Shown in pieces: positions 5,619 through 13,665 of a DNA stretch of 25,138 nt. The translations under genes and the position numbers were made by a program. The stretch comes from a virus, in IMG/VR virus record IMGVR_UViG_3300045806_000099, positions 1 through 25,138 of that record; one strand, 5' to 3'. Each line of letters opens with the position of its first letter. The stretch's first letter is position 1. The notes beneath the pieces are model-generated. The model saw only the letters and a program-made list of their open reading frames with translations, did no database searches and was not told the DNA's origin.

Positions 5619-6110
5619 ATGGCGAAGAAAGTATTCCTGCCGTCAGAAGATCAGCGCGTCATGGTCGGCCGTTTGCTGGCCGGCGGCATCCGCCAGGACG
5701 GCATCGCGGCAGCGATCCTGAATCCGGAAACAGGCAAGCCGATCTCGATGCCGACATTCCGCCGCGTGTTCCGAGAGGAGATCAAGCACGGCGCCGACGT
5801 TGCGCTGGGCCGCGTCGTGAAATCGCTGTTCGAGAAAGCCGAAAGCAACAGCGCCCAGGCGGTGCAGGCAGCTGCGTTCATCGCGCGCACCCGCATGGGC
5901 TGGAAGGAAACGATCGTCAATGAAAACCGAAACTTCGACGATCCCGAGTCCCGAGCACTCGGAGACGCGATCCTTGGCCGACTCATTCCGGAGCTTGCAA
6001 GTCGAGGAGCGCAAGCGGCGCTTGGCCAAACTCAGCTCGAAGGAGCTGCAGGACCTGCAATACCTCTGGCGCTTCTGGGCGAGACCGAACCAGCTGCACC
6101 CGACGCATAG
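5619..6110 (+). CDS. terS: Terminase small subunit-like protein (163 aa)
   Basis: ATG 5619 follows a GGGGTAGGG stretch. The N terminus (LPSEDQRVMVGRLLAGGIRQ, then AAAILNPETGKPISMPTFRR) forms a helix-turn-helix expected for packaging-site recognition. A middle segment (SAQAVQAAAFIARTRMGWKE) is typical of small subunits encoded next to this class of large terminase. It binds the packaging site and regulates the large subunit. The upstream in-frame extension to 5481 overlaps the previous gene and is rejected. The last 64 codons are also read in another frame by terL. Confidence 0.75.
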   Translation: MAKKVFLPSEDQRVMVGRLLAGGIRQDGIAAAILNPETGKPISMPTFRRVFREEIKHGADVALGRVVKSLFEKAESNSAQAVQAAAFIARTRMGWKETIVNENRNFDDPESRALGDAILGRLIPELASRGAQAALGQTQLEGAAGPAIPLALLGETEPAAPDA

Positions 6111-7335
6111 GGAGTGGACGTACTGGCTGGTGCAGGCTGGCCGAGGATTTGGTAAGACGCGCACCGGCGCGGAGTGGGTGCGACAGCGCGTGCGCCGTTC
6201 GCCGTTCGTGTCGCTGATTGCGGCCACCGCCGCGGACGCGCGCGACGTGATGATCGAGGGCGAGAGCGGTATCCTGCGCTGCTGCCCGAAGGACGAGCGG
6301 CCCGAGTACGAACCATCGAACCGGCGCCTGGTGTGGCCCAACGGCGCGCGCAGTTCCATCTTCTCGGCCGATGAGCCCGACCGGCTGCGCGGCCCGCAGC
6401 ACTCGGACATCTGGGCTGACGAGCTGGCCGCCTGGCGCTACCCAGAAGCCTGGGACCAGGCGCTCTTTGGTCTTCGCCTGGGCGCCGATCCGCGCGCTTG
6501 CATCACCACGACACCACGGCCGACCAAGCTCGTGAAATCCATCATCGCGGATCCGGCGACCGTAGTCACGCGCGGTACCACGCGCGAGAACGCCCACCAC
6601 CTGGCGCCGGCGTTCTTGCGGCAGATCGTCGGCAAGTACGTGGGCACCCGCCTGGGGCGTCAGGAACTCGATGGCGAGGTGCTGGACGACAACCCCGGCG
6701 CGCTATGGCAGCGCCTGCAGATTGACGCGCTGCGCGCCGCTGTGTGCCCGCAGCTCCAGCGCGTTGTGATCGCCATTGACCCCAGCGGCGGCGATGACCC
6801 GGAAAAGAACGACGAGGTGGGCATGATCGCCGCCGGAGTCGACGAGCGCGGCCACGGCTACGTCTTCAACGACTTGTCAGGCCTGATGCTGCCAGCCGAA
6901 TGGGCGCGCACCGCAGTGACCGCCTTCCACGCCAACCAGGCCGACCGGGTCGTGGCCGAGGTCAACTACGGCGGCGCCATGGTCGAAGCGACGATCCGAT
7001 CAGTCGATGACAGCGTGCCCTACAAGGCCGTATCTGCCAGTCGCGGCAAGATGATTCGCGCGGAGCCGGTGTCTGCGCTGTACGAGCAGGGCAGGGTGCA
7101 TCACGTCGGGTTCTTTGCCAAGCTTGAGGACGAGATGTGTGAATACGACGGCAAGGGCAAGAGCCCTAACCGACTCGATGCGCTGGTGTGGGCCCTGACC
7201 GAGCTGATGCTGGGCGCGAACAACACGGCTCTGCTCGACTGGATGCGCATGGGCGATGGGGCTTCCCAGGTGAGCGCGGCTGTCGTTCCACGTGAAACTC
7301 GGCACGGCGTGAACATTTTCCACGGCGATGAGTAA
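5920..7335 (+). CDS. terL: Terminase large subunit (471 aa)
   Basis: The ATPase-nuclease motor that packages DNA into the prohead. A Walker A motif GRGFGKT (74-80) and Walker B region DIWADELA (163-170) mark the ATPase. The RNase H-like nuclease has acidic residues Asp287 (AIDPSGG), Glu347 (VVAEVNYGG) and Asp420 (SPNRLDALVWAL). The length fits the family. The start at 5920 has a Shine-Dalgarno (AAGGAA, about 9 nt upstream) and lies 191 nt inside terS. Family similarity becomes clear only from about residue 43 (ELQDLQYLWRFWARPNQ), so a later non-ATG start cannot be excluded. The gene is followed by an AT-rich leader and a terminator. Confidence 0.95.
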   Translation: MKTETSTIPSPEHSETRSLADSFRSLQVEERKRRLAKLSSKELQDLQYLWRFWARPNQLHPTHREWTYWLVQAGRGFGKTRTGAEWVRQRVRRSPFVSLIAATAADARDVMIEGESGILRCCPKDERPEYEPSNRRLVWPNGARSSIFSADEPDRLRGPQHSDIWADELAAWRYPEAWDQALFGLRLGADPRACITTTPRPTKLVKSIIADPATVVTRGTTRENAHHLAPAFLRQIVGKYVGTRLGRQELDGEVLDDNPGALWQRLQIDALRAAVCPQLQRVVIAIDPSGGDDPEKNDEVGMIAAGVDERGHGYVFNDLSGLMLPAEWARTAVTAFHANQADRVVAEVNYGGAMVEATIRSVDDSVPYKAVSASRGKMIRAEPVSALYEQGRVHHVGFFAKLEDEMCEYDGKGKSPNRLDALVWALTELMLGANNTALLDWMRMGDGASQVSAAVVPRETRHGVNIFHGDE

Positions 7336-7372
7336 GCAAAAATATAAGCATAGAGAGAACAAAACTCTCTTA

Positions 7373-7400
7373 TTGAAAAAATGACGCCCGCCTCTAGACT
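7373..7400 (+). promoter_or_regulatory. Possible late-region promoter after terL
   Basis: TTGAAA (7373-7378) and TAGACT (7395-7400) are separated by 16 bp in the only AT-rich stretch of the late region. The start site would be near 7407, about 70 nt before the terminator at 7447-7477. The -10 is a 4 of 6 match, so the call is tentative. Confidence 0.4.
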
Positions 7401-7416
7401 CAACTCCCGTGTCTAG
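7394..7416. repeat. Inverted repeat CTAGAC/GTCTAG
   Basis: CTAGAC (7394-7399) and GTCTAG (7411-7416) are perfect inverted 6-bp arms around an 11-nt centre. It overlaps the possible -10 and start site, a position suitable for a regulator-binding site. A second hairpin (AGAGAG 7352-7357, CTCTCT 7365-7370) lies just upstream. Confidence 0.4.
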
Positions 7417-7446
7417 CGGCACGCGAGTGTTCTTTCCTCCTCCTTG

Positions 7447-7477
7447 AATTCGGCGCCGCAACGGCGCCAATTTTTTT
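7447..7477 (+). terminator. Intrinsic terminator between terL and the head genes
   Basis: GGCGCC (7452-7457), loop GCAAC and GGCGCC (7463-7468), extended by AATT on both sides with one bulged C, are followed by seven T (7471-7477). It lies 28 bp before the next start codon and would stop terminase or leader transcripts unless antiterminated. Confidence 0.8.
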
Positions 7478-7505
7478 ATCTGACACCACCGACCGGAGCG
7501 CCGCC

Positions 7506-7844
7506 ATGCTCGAGAACGTACCCCTCACCGGCAACGTGCGGATGCTCCCGCCAGGCCAGGCATCCGGTGGCTCCGACTCCATCGTCAACGGGCCGAACCC
7601 GATTGTCGTCAACGGGCGCACGTACCAGTGCGCACTGGGTAGCGCCATCGACGTGCCAGCTTTCGATGCTGTCGTGATGATGAACAACGACTGGAACTGC
7701 TTTGGCTGGGGATCGGGTCCCACCTCGGCGCGGCCCACCGGCATCAACGTCGTGCCCGGCATGCTCTGGCTCGACACGACCCTAGGTGCGGCAATTCTCT
7801 GGGATGGCATCGTCTGGCGCGGGTTTAACGGCGCTGCGGTATGA
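7506..7844 (+). CDS. Hypothetical protein, possible small virion surface protein (112 aa)
   Basis: ATG 7506 has a ribosome site (CGGAG, 7-8 nt upstream). The N-terminal half is glycine-, proline- and asparagine-rich (GGSDSIVNGPNPIVVNGR). The C terminus, GMLWLDTTLGAAILWDGIVW, has the GxLWxDTT...WDGxxW pattern often seen in short beta-rich segments of phage tail fibres and structural proteins. It is the first gene after the leader/terminator and overlaps the next gene by ATGA. A decoration or accessory virion role is inference. Confidence 0.65.
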   Translation: MLENVPLTGNVRMLPPGQASGGSDSIVNGPNPIVVNGRTYQCALGSAIDVPAFDAVVMMNNDWNCFGWGSGPTSARPTGINVVPGMLWLDTTLGAAILWDGIVWRGFNGAAV

Positions 7845-8215
7845 GCGGTCCCACCGCCACTACGCGCGTCAAGACCGTCCAGTCGCCCAACATCCCGGGC
7901 CTGCACATCACGGTCATCACCGGCGCGGCGGGCTATGTGCGGGTCACTGCCAACGCAGCCATCGTTCCGCGCGTGATCTACAACGGCGGCACCAATCCGG
8001 GCAGCTCAACGGCTGCGATGGCTGGAAACGCCAGCGTGAGTCCGGATGTCAATGGCGTAGCGGACTCGCTCGCGTTTTCTGCGGCGCCTTTGGGCGCATC
8101 GACTGGTCCGACTGGCGGGATCATCCACAACCTGGGCGAAGGCGCGGCGTGCCCTAACGGTTTTGGTGTGACGCTTGCCAACGCCTCGGATTCGGTCACG
8201 GTGCTGTGGAAATGA
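7841..8215 (+). CDS. Hypothetical beta-rich protein (124 aa)
   Basis: ATG 7841 overlaps the previous stop (ATGA), so the two genes are a coupled pair. The protein is small-residue-rich with alternating hydrophobic strands (GLHITVITGAAGYVRVTANA, then GFGVTLANASDSVTVLWK) and no charged helices. It resembles structural or decoration proteins in composition. No family is recognised. Its position between terminase and portal is usually occupied by nothing or by small head proteins. Confidence 0.65.
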   Translation: MSGPTATTRVKTVQSPNIPGLHITVITGAAGYVRVTANAAIVPRVIYNGGTNPGSSTAAMAGNASVSPDVNGVADSLAFSAAPLGASTGPTGGIIHNLGEGAACPNGFGVTLANASDSVTVLWK

Positions 8216-8247
8216 ACGCTCAGGCCCGCGCAGGCAGTCGCTTCTAG
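8212..8247 (+). other. 11-codon mini-ORF before the portal gene
   Basis: An ATG overlapping the previous stop (ATGA at 8212-8215) opens an 11-residue frame (MNAQARAGSRF) ending 3 bases before the portal ATG. The portal start has no clear Shine-Dalgarno, so re-initiation after this mini-ORF could drive it. It may be chance. Confidence 0.3.
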
Positions 8248-8250
8248 GCC

Positions 8251-10602
8251 ATGCCGGATCAGTCCAAAGCCACGCGCACGACGGACCTCTCGACCAGCTC
8301 ACAGGGTCCGGGGTTCTGGGCGCGCGCCGGCCTGGCGGCCAAACTGATCTTCAACGGCGACGAGATCAAGGAATGGTTCGGCCCGCTGCGTCCTTTGCCG
8401 CCCGTGGTGACCCAGGACCAGCAGCGCAGCGTCGAGGGCCGCCAGTTCGACTACCAGGTCGGCGAGAACCTGCGCTACATCCCGCGCGCCAACGAGGCGG
8501 TTAGCTTCTGGACGATGCGCCAGCTCGCGCAGTGGGACATTCTCTCGATCATCATCAACAGCCGCAAGGACCAACTCGCCAAGCTCGAGTGGACGATTGA
8601 GCCGCGCGACAAGGCGAAAAAGAAGCAGAGTGCCAACCTGTGCCAGGACGTGGAGCAGTGGTGGCGCCGGCCTGATCAGCGCCACACCTGGCGCGAATGG
8701 ATCCAGCTGCTGCTCGATGATCTGCTGGTCATCGATGCGCCCTGCCTGTACGTGAACCGCAACATCGGCGGCGATCTCTTCGGCTTTGAGCCCATCGACG
8801 GCTCGACCATCAAGCCGCTCATCGATGCGCATGGCCGCCGGCCGCTGCCGCCTGACTTTGCCTACAGCCAGGCGCTGCATGGCACGCCGGCGATGCTCTA
8901 CACCTCCGAGCAGATGCTCTACAAGCCGCGGGTGCTGCGCACGCACAAGATTTACGGCTACAGCCCGGTGGAGAGGATCATCATCACGGTGAACACCGCG
9001 CTGCGCCGCCAGGTGCAACAGCTCGATCACTTCACCGAGGGATCGATGCCGGCCGCCTATGTGGGCGTGCCCATTGGTGACAAGGGCTGGACGCCGAAGC
9101 AGCTGGAGGAATTCTCCCAGCGATGGAATTCCAAGCTCTCCGGGAATCTTGCCGAGCGCGCGCGCATCCAGTTCGGACCGGATGGCACGACGTGGCACGA
9201 GTTCAAGAAGATCGATCTGAAGGACGAATTCGATGAGTGGCTGGCGCGCGTAGCCTGCGCGGCTTATGGAGTGGACCCCAGTCCTTTCATCAAGCAGGTG
9301 AACCGCGGTACTCAGGAAACCACCCGCGAGGCAGCATTGGCCGAAGGGCTTGCGCCGTATCAGGTCTGGATCAAGGAGCTGATCGACGAATGCCTGGAAC
9401 GCCAGGGCCTCGCGGACCTGCAGTTTCAGTGGCGCGACGATGAGGCAATCGACCCTGTCGAGAAGGCCAACATCAGCAAAACGCTTGCCGCGGCCGGCGT
9501 TCTCCACCCCAATGAGATCCGCGCCGACGATGGCCGGGATCCGCTCGACGAGAACGTCATTGCCTGGCTGCTGGCCATGCAAAAGAGTCAGAGCGTGGTA
9601 CCGCCGCCGTCGGAATGGGTCGATGGCCAGCCGCCGCCCGCTCCCGTTCCCGCCGCTCCTCCCCAGGACCCTGCCTCTGCACAGGCGGGCGCGGCCGGTG
9701 CGGCGGCTCCCGCTCCCGCCAGTGCCCCGAAGGGCAAGCAGCAACCCGCGGCGGGCAAGGGGGCCGCTGCCTCCCCGCTGGGAAAATCCTCGCGCGTCAC
9801 TCCCATCAACCGGGAGCGGCGCATCGTGAAAGAGGCCTCGGAGCGCATCGAGCGCGCCCTTACTAAGGCCTTCCGCAAAATGGTCCCCTCCGTTTCCGCC
9901 CAGATCGCCGAGCTGCTGCCCAACCGGGCCAAGGCAGCCGGCGACCAGCCGCCGCTCGACCAAGTGCTCACAGCGCTGCAGCTCGAAGAGCTGGAAGCGC
10001 TGGCCACCACGTTGGGCACCGAGCTGGCCAACGTCACGCAGGACGGCGCCAGGCAGGGCGTCAAGCAGGTCGGCGTTTCCATCGACATGGAAAGCCCGAA
10101 CGAGGACGCGCTTGCCTGGGCCCGCGCGCGCGGTGCTGAGCTGGTGGGCAAGTCCTACGACGAAGACGGCAACCTGGTCGACAAACCGAACGCGGACATG
10201 GCGATCACGGATGGCACGCGCGAGCATCTGCGCAGCCTGGTTGCCCAGGCCGAGGAAGAGGGCTGGAGCAATAACCGGCTCACCCAGGAGCTGCGCGACA
10301 GCTACGCCTTTTCCGCCAGCCGCGCCGAGGTCATCGCGCACACCGAGACCGCCCGGGCCGACGTGCAGGGCAACCTGATCGGCTGGAAGGCCTCCGGAGT
10401 GGTGGCCAGCAAGCAGTGGACGGTAGGCGATGGCTGCTGCGACGAATGCCAGGACCTGGACGGCGTCGTGGTGGCGCTCGAAGACCAATTTCCGGGTGAG
10501 GGCGGCGATGGTCCGCCCTTGCATCCGCAATGCCGGTGTGACGTGTCGCCGGTCATCGACGAAACCCAAGACGCGGAAGAGCCCGCGACGGAGGCTGCAT
10601 GA
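8251..10602 (+). CDS. Portal protein fused to a Mu F-like minor head domain (783 aa)
   Basis: Residues 1 to about 450 are an HK97-type portal (FWTMRQLAQWDILSIIINSR near 80, the central RVLRTHKIYGYSPVERIIIT region, then AAYGVDPSPFIKQVNRGTQE), the dodecameric ring for DNA passage. A proline/alanine-rich linker (about 451-515) leads to a C-terminal Mu F/SPP1 gp7-like region with AEVIAHTETARADVQG near 693-708, the cysteine pair of GCCDECQDLDG near 728 and HPQCRCD near 758. The two functions are separate genes in many phages. The next gene overlaps by ATGA. The start may depend on upstream mini-ORF coupling. The portal assignment is strong and the fusion is uninterrupted in the sequence. Confidence 0.92.
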   Translation: MPDQSKATRTTDLSTSSQGPGFWARAGLAAKLIFNGDEIKEWFGPLRPLPPVVTQDQQRSVEGRQFDYQVGENLRYIPRANEAVSFWTMRQLAQWDILSIIINSRKDQLAKLEWTIEPRDKAKKKQSANLCQDVEQWWRRPDQRHTWREWIQLLLDDLLVIDAPCLYVNRNIGGDLFGFEPIDGSTIKPLIDAHGRRPLPPDFAYSQALHGTPAMLYTSEQMLYKPRVLRTHKIYGYSPVERIIITVNTALRRQVQQLDHFTEGSMPAAYVGVPIGDKGWTPKQLEEFSQRWNSKLSGNLAERARIQFGPDGTTWHEFKKIDLKDEFDEWLARVACAAYGVDPSPFIKQVNRGTQETTREAALAEGLAPYQVWIKELIDECLERQGLADLQFQWRDDEAIDPVEKANISKTLAAAGVLHPNEIRADDGRDPLDENVIAWLLAMQKSQSVVPPPSEWVDGQPPPAPVPAAPPQDPASAQAGAAGAAAPAPASAPKGKQQPAAGKGAAASPLGKSSRVTPINRERRIVKEASERIERALTKAFRKMVPSVSAQIAELLPNRAKAAGDQPPLDQVLTALQLEELEALATTLGTELANVTQDGARQGVKQVGVSIDMESPNEDALAWARARGAELVGKSYDEDGNLVDKPNADMAITDGTREHLRSLVAQAEEEGWSNNRLTQELRDSYAFSASRAEVIAHTETARADVQGNLIGWKASGVVASKQWTVGDGCCDECQDLDGVVVALEDQFPGEGGDGPPLHPQCRCDVSPVIDETQDAEEPATEAA

Positions 10603-11975
10603 AGCGTCTATTTGCCCCGCTGTCCAAGATGGAAGAGCAGGACGACGGCACGATCAAGGTCTGGGGCTACGCCTCGACCGGCGCGGTCGATGACGACGGC
10701 GAGACGATCCAGCCCGATGCCATCAAGGCGGCGCTGCCCGACTACCTGAAATGGGGCGCAGTGCGCGAGATGCACCAGCCCAAGGCTGTGGGCACCGCCA
10801 TCGAGGCCAACGTGCAGGACGATGGCAAGACTTGGTTCGGCGCTCACATCGTCGACCCCATCGCCGTGAAGAAGGTCAAGAACAAGGTCCTGAAGGGCTT
10901 TTCCGTTGGTGGCAAGGTGACCGGACGAGACGACGTGGAGAAGACGACCATCACGGCGATCAACCTCATCGAGGTCAGCTTGGTGGACCGGCCAGCCAAT
11001 CCCGAATGCGAGATCGTGATCGCTAAGGCGGCGCAGGCCAACGAGGTCTACGTCGAGGAAGTGGCCGAGATCCTGACAACCAAGCAGATCGACGTGCGCG
11101 CCTTGCTCAAGGCCGCCACCGCCCTGGCCGCGCCGCCGGCCGCCGCTCAGCGCTCCGAGCCGCTGGCCAAGGGCCTCTACAACGTGCGTGACTTCGCCCA
11201 GGCCCTGGAATCGTTGGCCTGGATCTGCATGTCGGCACAGTGGGATTTTGACTCTGAAGGTGACGGATCCGCAGTGCCGGCCGATCTTCGGTCATGGCTA
11301 AAGACCGGCGTCGGGATTTTCCAAGCGATGGCCGAAGAGGAATCACGGGAACTGGTCGAAATGCTCCAGGAGCAGGCCGGCGAGGAAATCGAGCGCGCTG
11401 CGCAAATTGAAAAGGACGACGACATGAAGCTGAATCTGCAAAAGGCGGGCGCAAAGTTTTCCAAGGACACCAAGGACAAGCTCTCGGCCCATCGCGATCA
11501 CCTCGACAAGCTGCACAAGTCGCTCAAGGAATGCTGCGACATGGCCAAGAGCGCCAAGGACGGCATCGACGAGATGACTGCCGAGCAGGACGACAACGAT
11601 AGCGCCAAGGAGGGCCAAAAGGCCGCCAGCGCCCTCGATACCAAGGCCGCGGCTGCCGCTACCGCCGACGGCAACGTCGATGCGATGTCCCAACTGGCCG
11701 AGCTCATAAAGGGCGCCATTTCGGCCGCCATATCGCCGCTGCAGGCCGAGCTGGAAGCCATCAAGGCAAAGCCCGCCGGCGGCGTGCCGTTCGTCAATGC
11801 CCAGGCCGCGCTGGTCGCCAAGGGTCACAGCGTCGTGGATCGCGAAGCCGATCTGGGTGGCCAGGAAGCCGATCCGCAGATTGAGCCGGTGCGTCTGCCC
11901 GGCGGCAAAATCGACGAGGGCGCAACGATCACCAAGGCGCTGCTGCAGCCGCAGCGCGCCATGTTTTCACGGTAA
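10599..11975 (+). CDS. XkdF-like prohead protease with C-terminal scaffold (458 aa)
   Basis: The N-terminal ~150 residues match the XkdF-like serine protease type: a YASTGAVDDDGETI strand region, His59 in REMHQPKAVG, Ser102 in KGFSVGGKV and the ITAINLIEVSLVDRPANP block. The remainder is helical and charged with strong coiled-coil character (KDTKDKLSAHRDHLDKLHKS near 290) and an alanine-rich part, as expected for an internal scaffold removed during maturation. Such protease-scaffold fusions are known next to HK97-fold capsid genes. It starts in an ATGA overlap with the portal gene. A 101-bp gap to the capsid gene follows. Confidence 0.85.
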   Translation: MKRLFAPLSKMEEQDDGTIKVWGYASTGAVDDDGETIQPDAIKAALPDYLKWGAVREMHQPKAVGTAIEANVQDDGKTWFGAHIVDPIAVKKVKNKVLKGFSVGGKVTGRDDVEKTTITAINLIEVSLVDRPANPECEIVIAKAAQANEVYVEEVAEILTTKQIDVRALLKAATALAAPPAAAQRSEPLAKGLYNVRDFAQALESLAWICMSAQWDFDSEGDGSAVPADLRSWLKTGVGIFQAMAEEESRELVEMLQEQAGEEIERAAQIEKDDDMKLNLQKAGAKFSKDTKDKLSAHRDHLDKLHKSLKECCDMAKSAKDGIDEMTAEQDDNDSAKEGQKAASALDTKAAAAATADGNVDAMSQLAELIKGAISAAISPLQAELEAIKAKPAGGVPFVNAQAALVAKGHSVVDREADLGGQEADPQIEPVRLPGGKIDEGATITKALLQPQRAMFSR

Positions 11976-12076
11976 CCCATTGGGGGCCCGGCGACGGTCG
12001 GGCGGATAGCAACCGCAGTACCTAACCGCTGGCGCGGCGTTCGCGCTGAAGTGCCGAAAATTATCGGAGATCGAAT
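11976..12076 (+). other. Intergenic leader of the capsid gene
   Basis: This 101-bp gap holds a GCCCG/CGGGC inverted repeat (about 11986-12003) without a T-tract and a good ribosome site (CGGAG, 7-8 nt before the capsid ATG). No promoter was recognised. The separate strong ribosome site fits high capsid expression. Confidence 0.5.
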
Positions 12077-13597
12077 ATGAACCCCAATCAGCTCACGGGG
12101 CAGTCGATGGAAGTGCTCAAGGGCCTCCTGTCGCAGCCTCTGGGCAAAGCCGGCTACGTATCGCCCACCTCGGCGGTCGACGGCATTGCCAACTACGACC
12201 TGGAGCCGCGCGCTAAGCTGCTGTTTCCGGTCAAAACTCCCCTGCGCAACCGCATCCCGCGCGTAAGCGCCAATGGCGGCATCCAGGCCAACTGGCGCGC
12301 CATCACGGGCATCAACACCGGCCACACCTCGCCGGGCGTGTCCGAAGGCAATCGCAACGCGGCCGACACCCACAGCTATGCGGACTACTTCGCGGCCTAC
12401 CGCGAACTGGGCCGTGAAGACTACGTGACGTGGAAAGCCGAATACGCTGCCAAGGGCTTCGATGATGCCAAGGCGCTGGCTGTGGACAACCTGCTGCGCT
12501 CGACCATGATCTCCGAGGAAGTCGTCGATCTCGGCGGCAACACCTCGCTGGCCCTGGGCACCACGCCCACGCCCACCCTGGTCGGTTCCACCACCGGCGG
12601 CACGCTGGCGGCGCAGACCTGGTCGGTGATCGCCGTTGCCCTGACGATGGACGGCTACATGCAGCTGGCCGGCATCAACGATGGCACCACGGGCGAGTCG
12701 GTCAATATCCCGACTGCCACCCTGGCGGCCTCGATCAACCGCACGAACATCGACGGATCGTCGGACACCTACGGCGGCGGTGTTGCGCAAAAGAGCGGCA
12801 ATGCAACCGTGGTAACGACCGGCGCGACTTCGAGCATCGCCGCGTCCGTGGCCTGGGTAAACGGCGCCTATGCCTACGCCTGGTTCTGGGGAACGGCCGG
12901 CGCCGAAGTCCTGGGTGCGGTGACGACCCTCAATTCGGTGTCGATCACTGCAGCTGCTACCGGCACGCAAACCGCCGCAGCGCTGCCCGCTGCCGACAAC
13001 AGCACGAACGCGTTGGTCTACGACGGCCTGCTCACCATGCTGGCCAAGCCCGGTGTCGGCTCGTACTTCGCAACGCAGCCGAATGGCGTGGCAGGCACGG
13101 GCACGCCGCTGACCTCTGACGGCGCCGGTGGCATCGTCGAGTTCAATGTCGCGTTCTCGGCGTTCTGGAACAACTACCGCATCAGCCCGCAGGTCGCCTT
13201 CATCAATGCACGTGAGGCGATCAACATCAACAGCAAGATCATTGCTGGCGGTGGCGCTCCGCTGTTCCGGTTTACGGCCGACGCCAACACCGAGCACGTC
13301 TCGGTGATCGGCGGCATGAAGTTGAAGGGCCTGCTCAACAAGATCACCGGCGAGCTGGTGGAGCTGATCGTCCACCCGTTCATTCCGCCCGGCACGATCC
13401 TGTTCTACAGCGACACGCTCGACTACCCGCTCTCCGGGGTTCAGCAGCTCATCGTCAAGCGCCTGCGCTACGACTATCGCGCCATGGAATGGCCGGTCGT
13501 CAAGCGCCGTTACGAGTACGGCGTGTATTTCGACGGCGTGCTGCAGAACTACTTCTTCCCGGCGTACGGGGTCATCACCAACATCGGCAACGGCTGA
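12077..13597 (+). CDS. Major capsid protein, HK97 fold with inserted Ig/FN3-like domain (506 aa)
   Basis: The N-terminal part (NYDLEPRAKLLFPVKTPLRN, then ANWRAITGIN) and the C-terminal part (AFINAREAININSKIIAGGG, then GTILFYSDTLDYPLSGVQQL and MEWPVVKRRYEYGVYFDGVL) fit the HK97-like capsid family of Burkholderiales-type prophages. Between them, about residues 158-305 form a Thr/Ala/Gly-rich beta segment (TPTLVGSTTGGTLAAQTWSV through GAVTTLNSVSITAAATGTQ) that looks like an Ig or fibronectin type III insertion displayed on the capsid surface. It has its own ribosome site and lies in the canonical place after the protease/scaffold. A strong hairpin follows the stop codon. Confidence 0.9.
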   Translation: MNPNQLTGQSMEVLKGLLSQPLGKAGYVSPTSAVDGIANYDLEPRAKLLFPVKTPLRNRIPRVSANGGIQANWRAITGINTGHTSPGVSEGNRNAADTHSYADYFAAYRELGREDYVTWKAEYAAKGFDDAKALAVDNLLRSTMISEEVVDLGGNTSLALGTTPTPTLVGSTTGGTLAAQTWSVIAVALTMDGYMQLAGINDGTTGESVNIPTATLAASINRTNIDGSSDTYGGGVAQKSGNATVVTTGATSSIAASVAWVNGAYAYAWFWGTAGAEVLGAVTTLNSVSITAAATGTQTAAALPAADNSTNALVYDGLLTMLAKPGVGSYFATQPNGVAGTGTPLTSDGAGGIVEFNVAFSAFWNNYRISPQVAFINAREAININSKIIAGGGAPLFRFTADANTEHVSVIGGMKLKGLLNKITGELVELIVHPFIPPGTILFYSDTLDYPLSGVQQLIVKRLRYDYRAMEWPVVKRRYEYGVYFDGVLQNYFFPAYGVITNIGNG

Positions 13598-13619
13598 TCG
13601 AGGGATAACGCAGTAAGGA

Positions 13620-13646
13620 GGGCGGGCCGCGCGTTGCGGCTCGCCC
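13620..13646 (+). other. Strong RNA hairpin after the capsid gene
   Basis: An 11-bp stem with one G-U wobble (13620-13630 with 13636-13646) encloses a 5-nt loop. There is no T-tract, so it is not a classical terminator. It could stabilise the capsid mRNA 3' end or partly reduce read-through. The ribosome site of the next gene (GAGGGAGG) lies just after it. Confidence 0.55.
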
Positions 13647-13665
13647 GATCGATGAGGGAGGCGAA

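Noticed and set aside
8299-10569. 756-aa open frame on the minus strand opposite the portal gene
   Set aside because: It is the antisense shadow of a GC-rich coding region. It has no ribosome site and no family pattern, and the plus-strand gene is certain.
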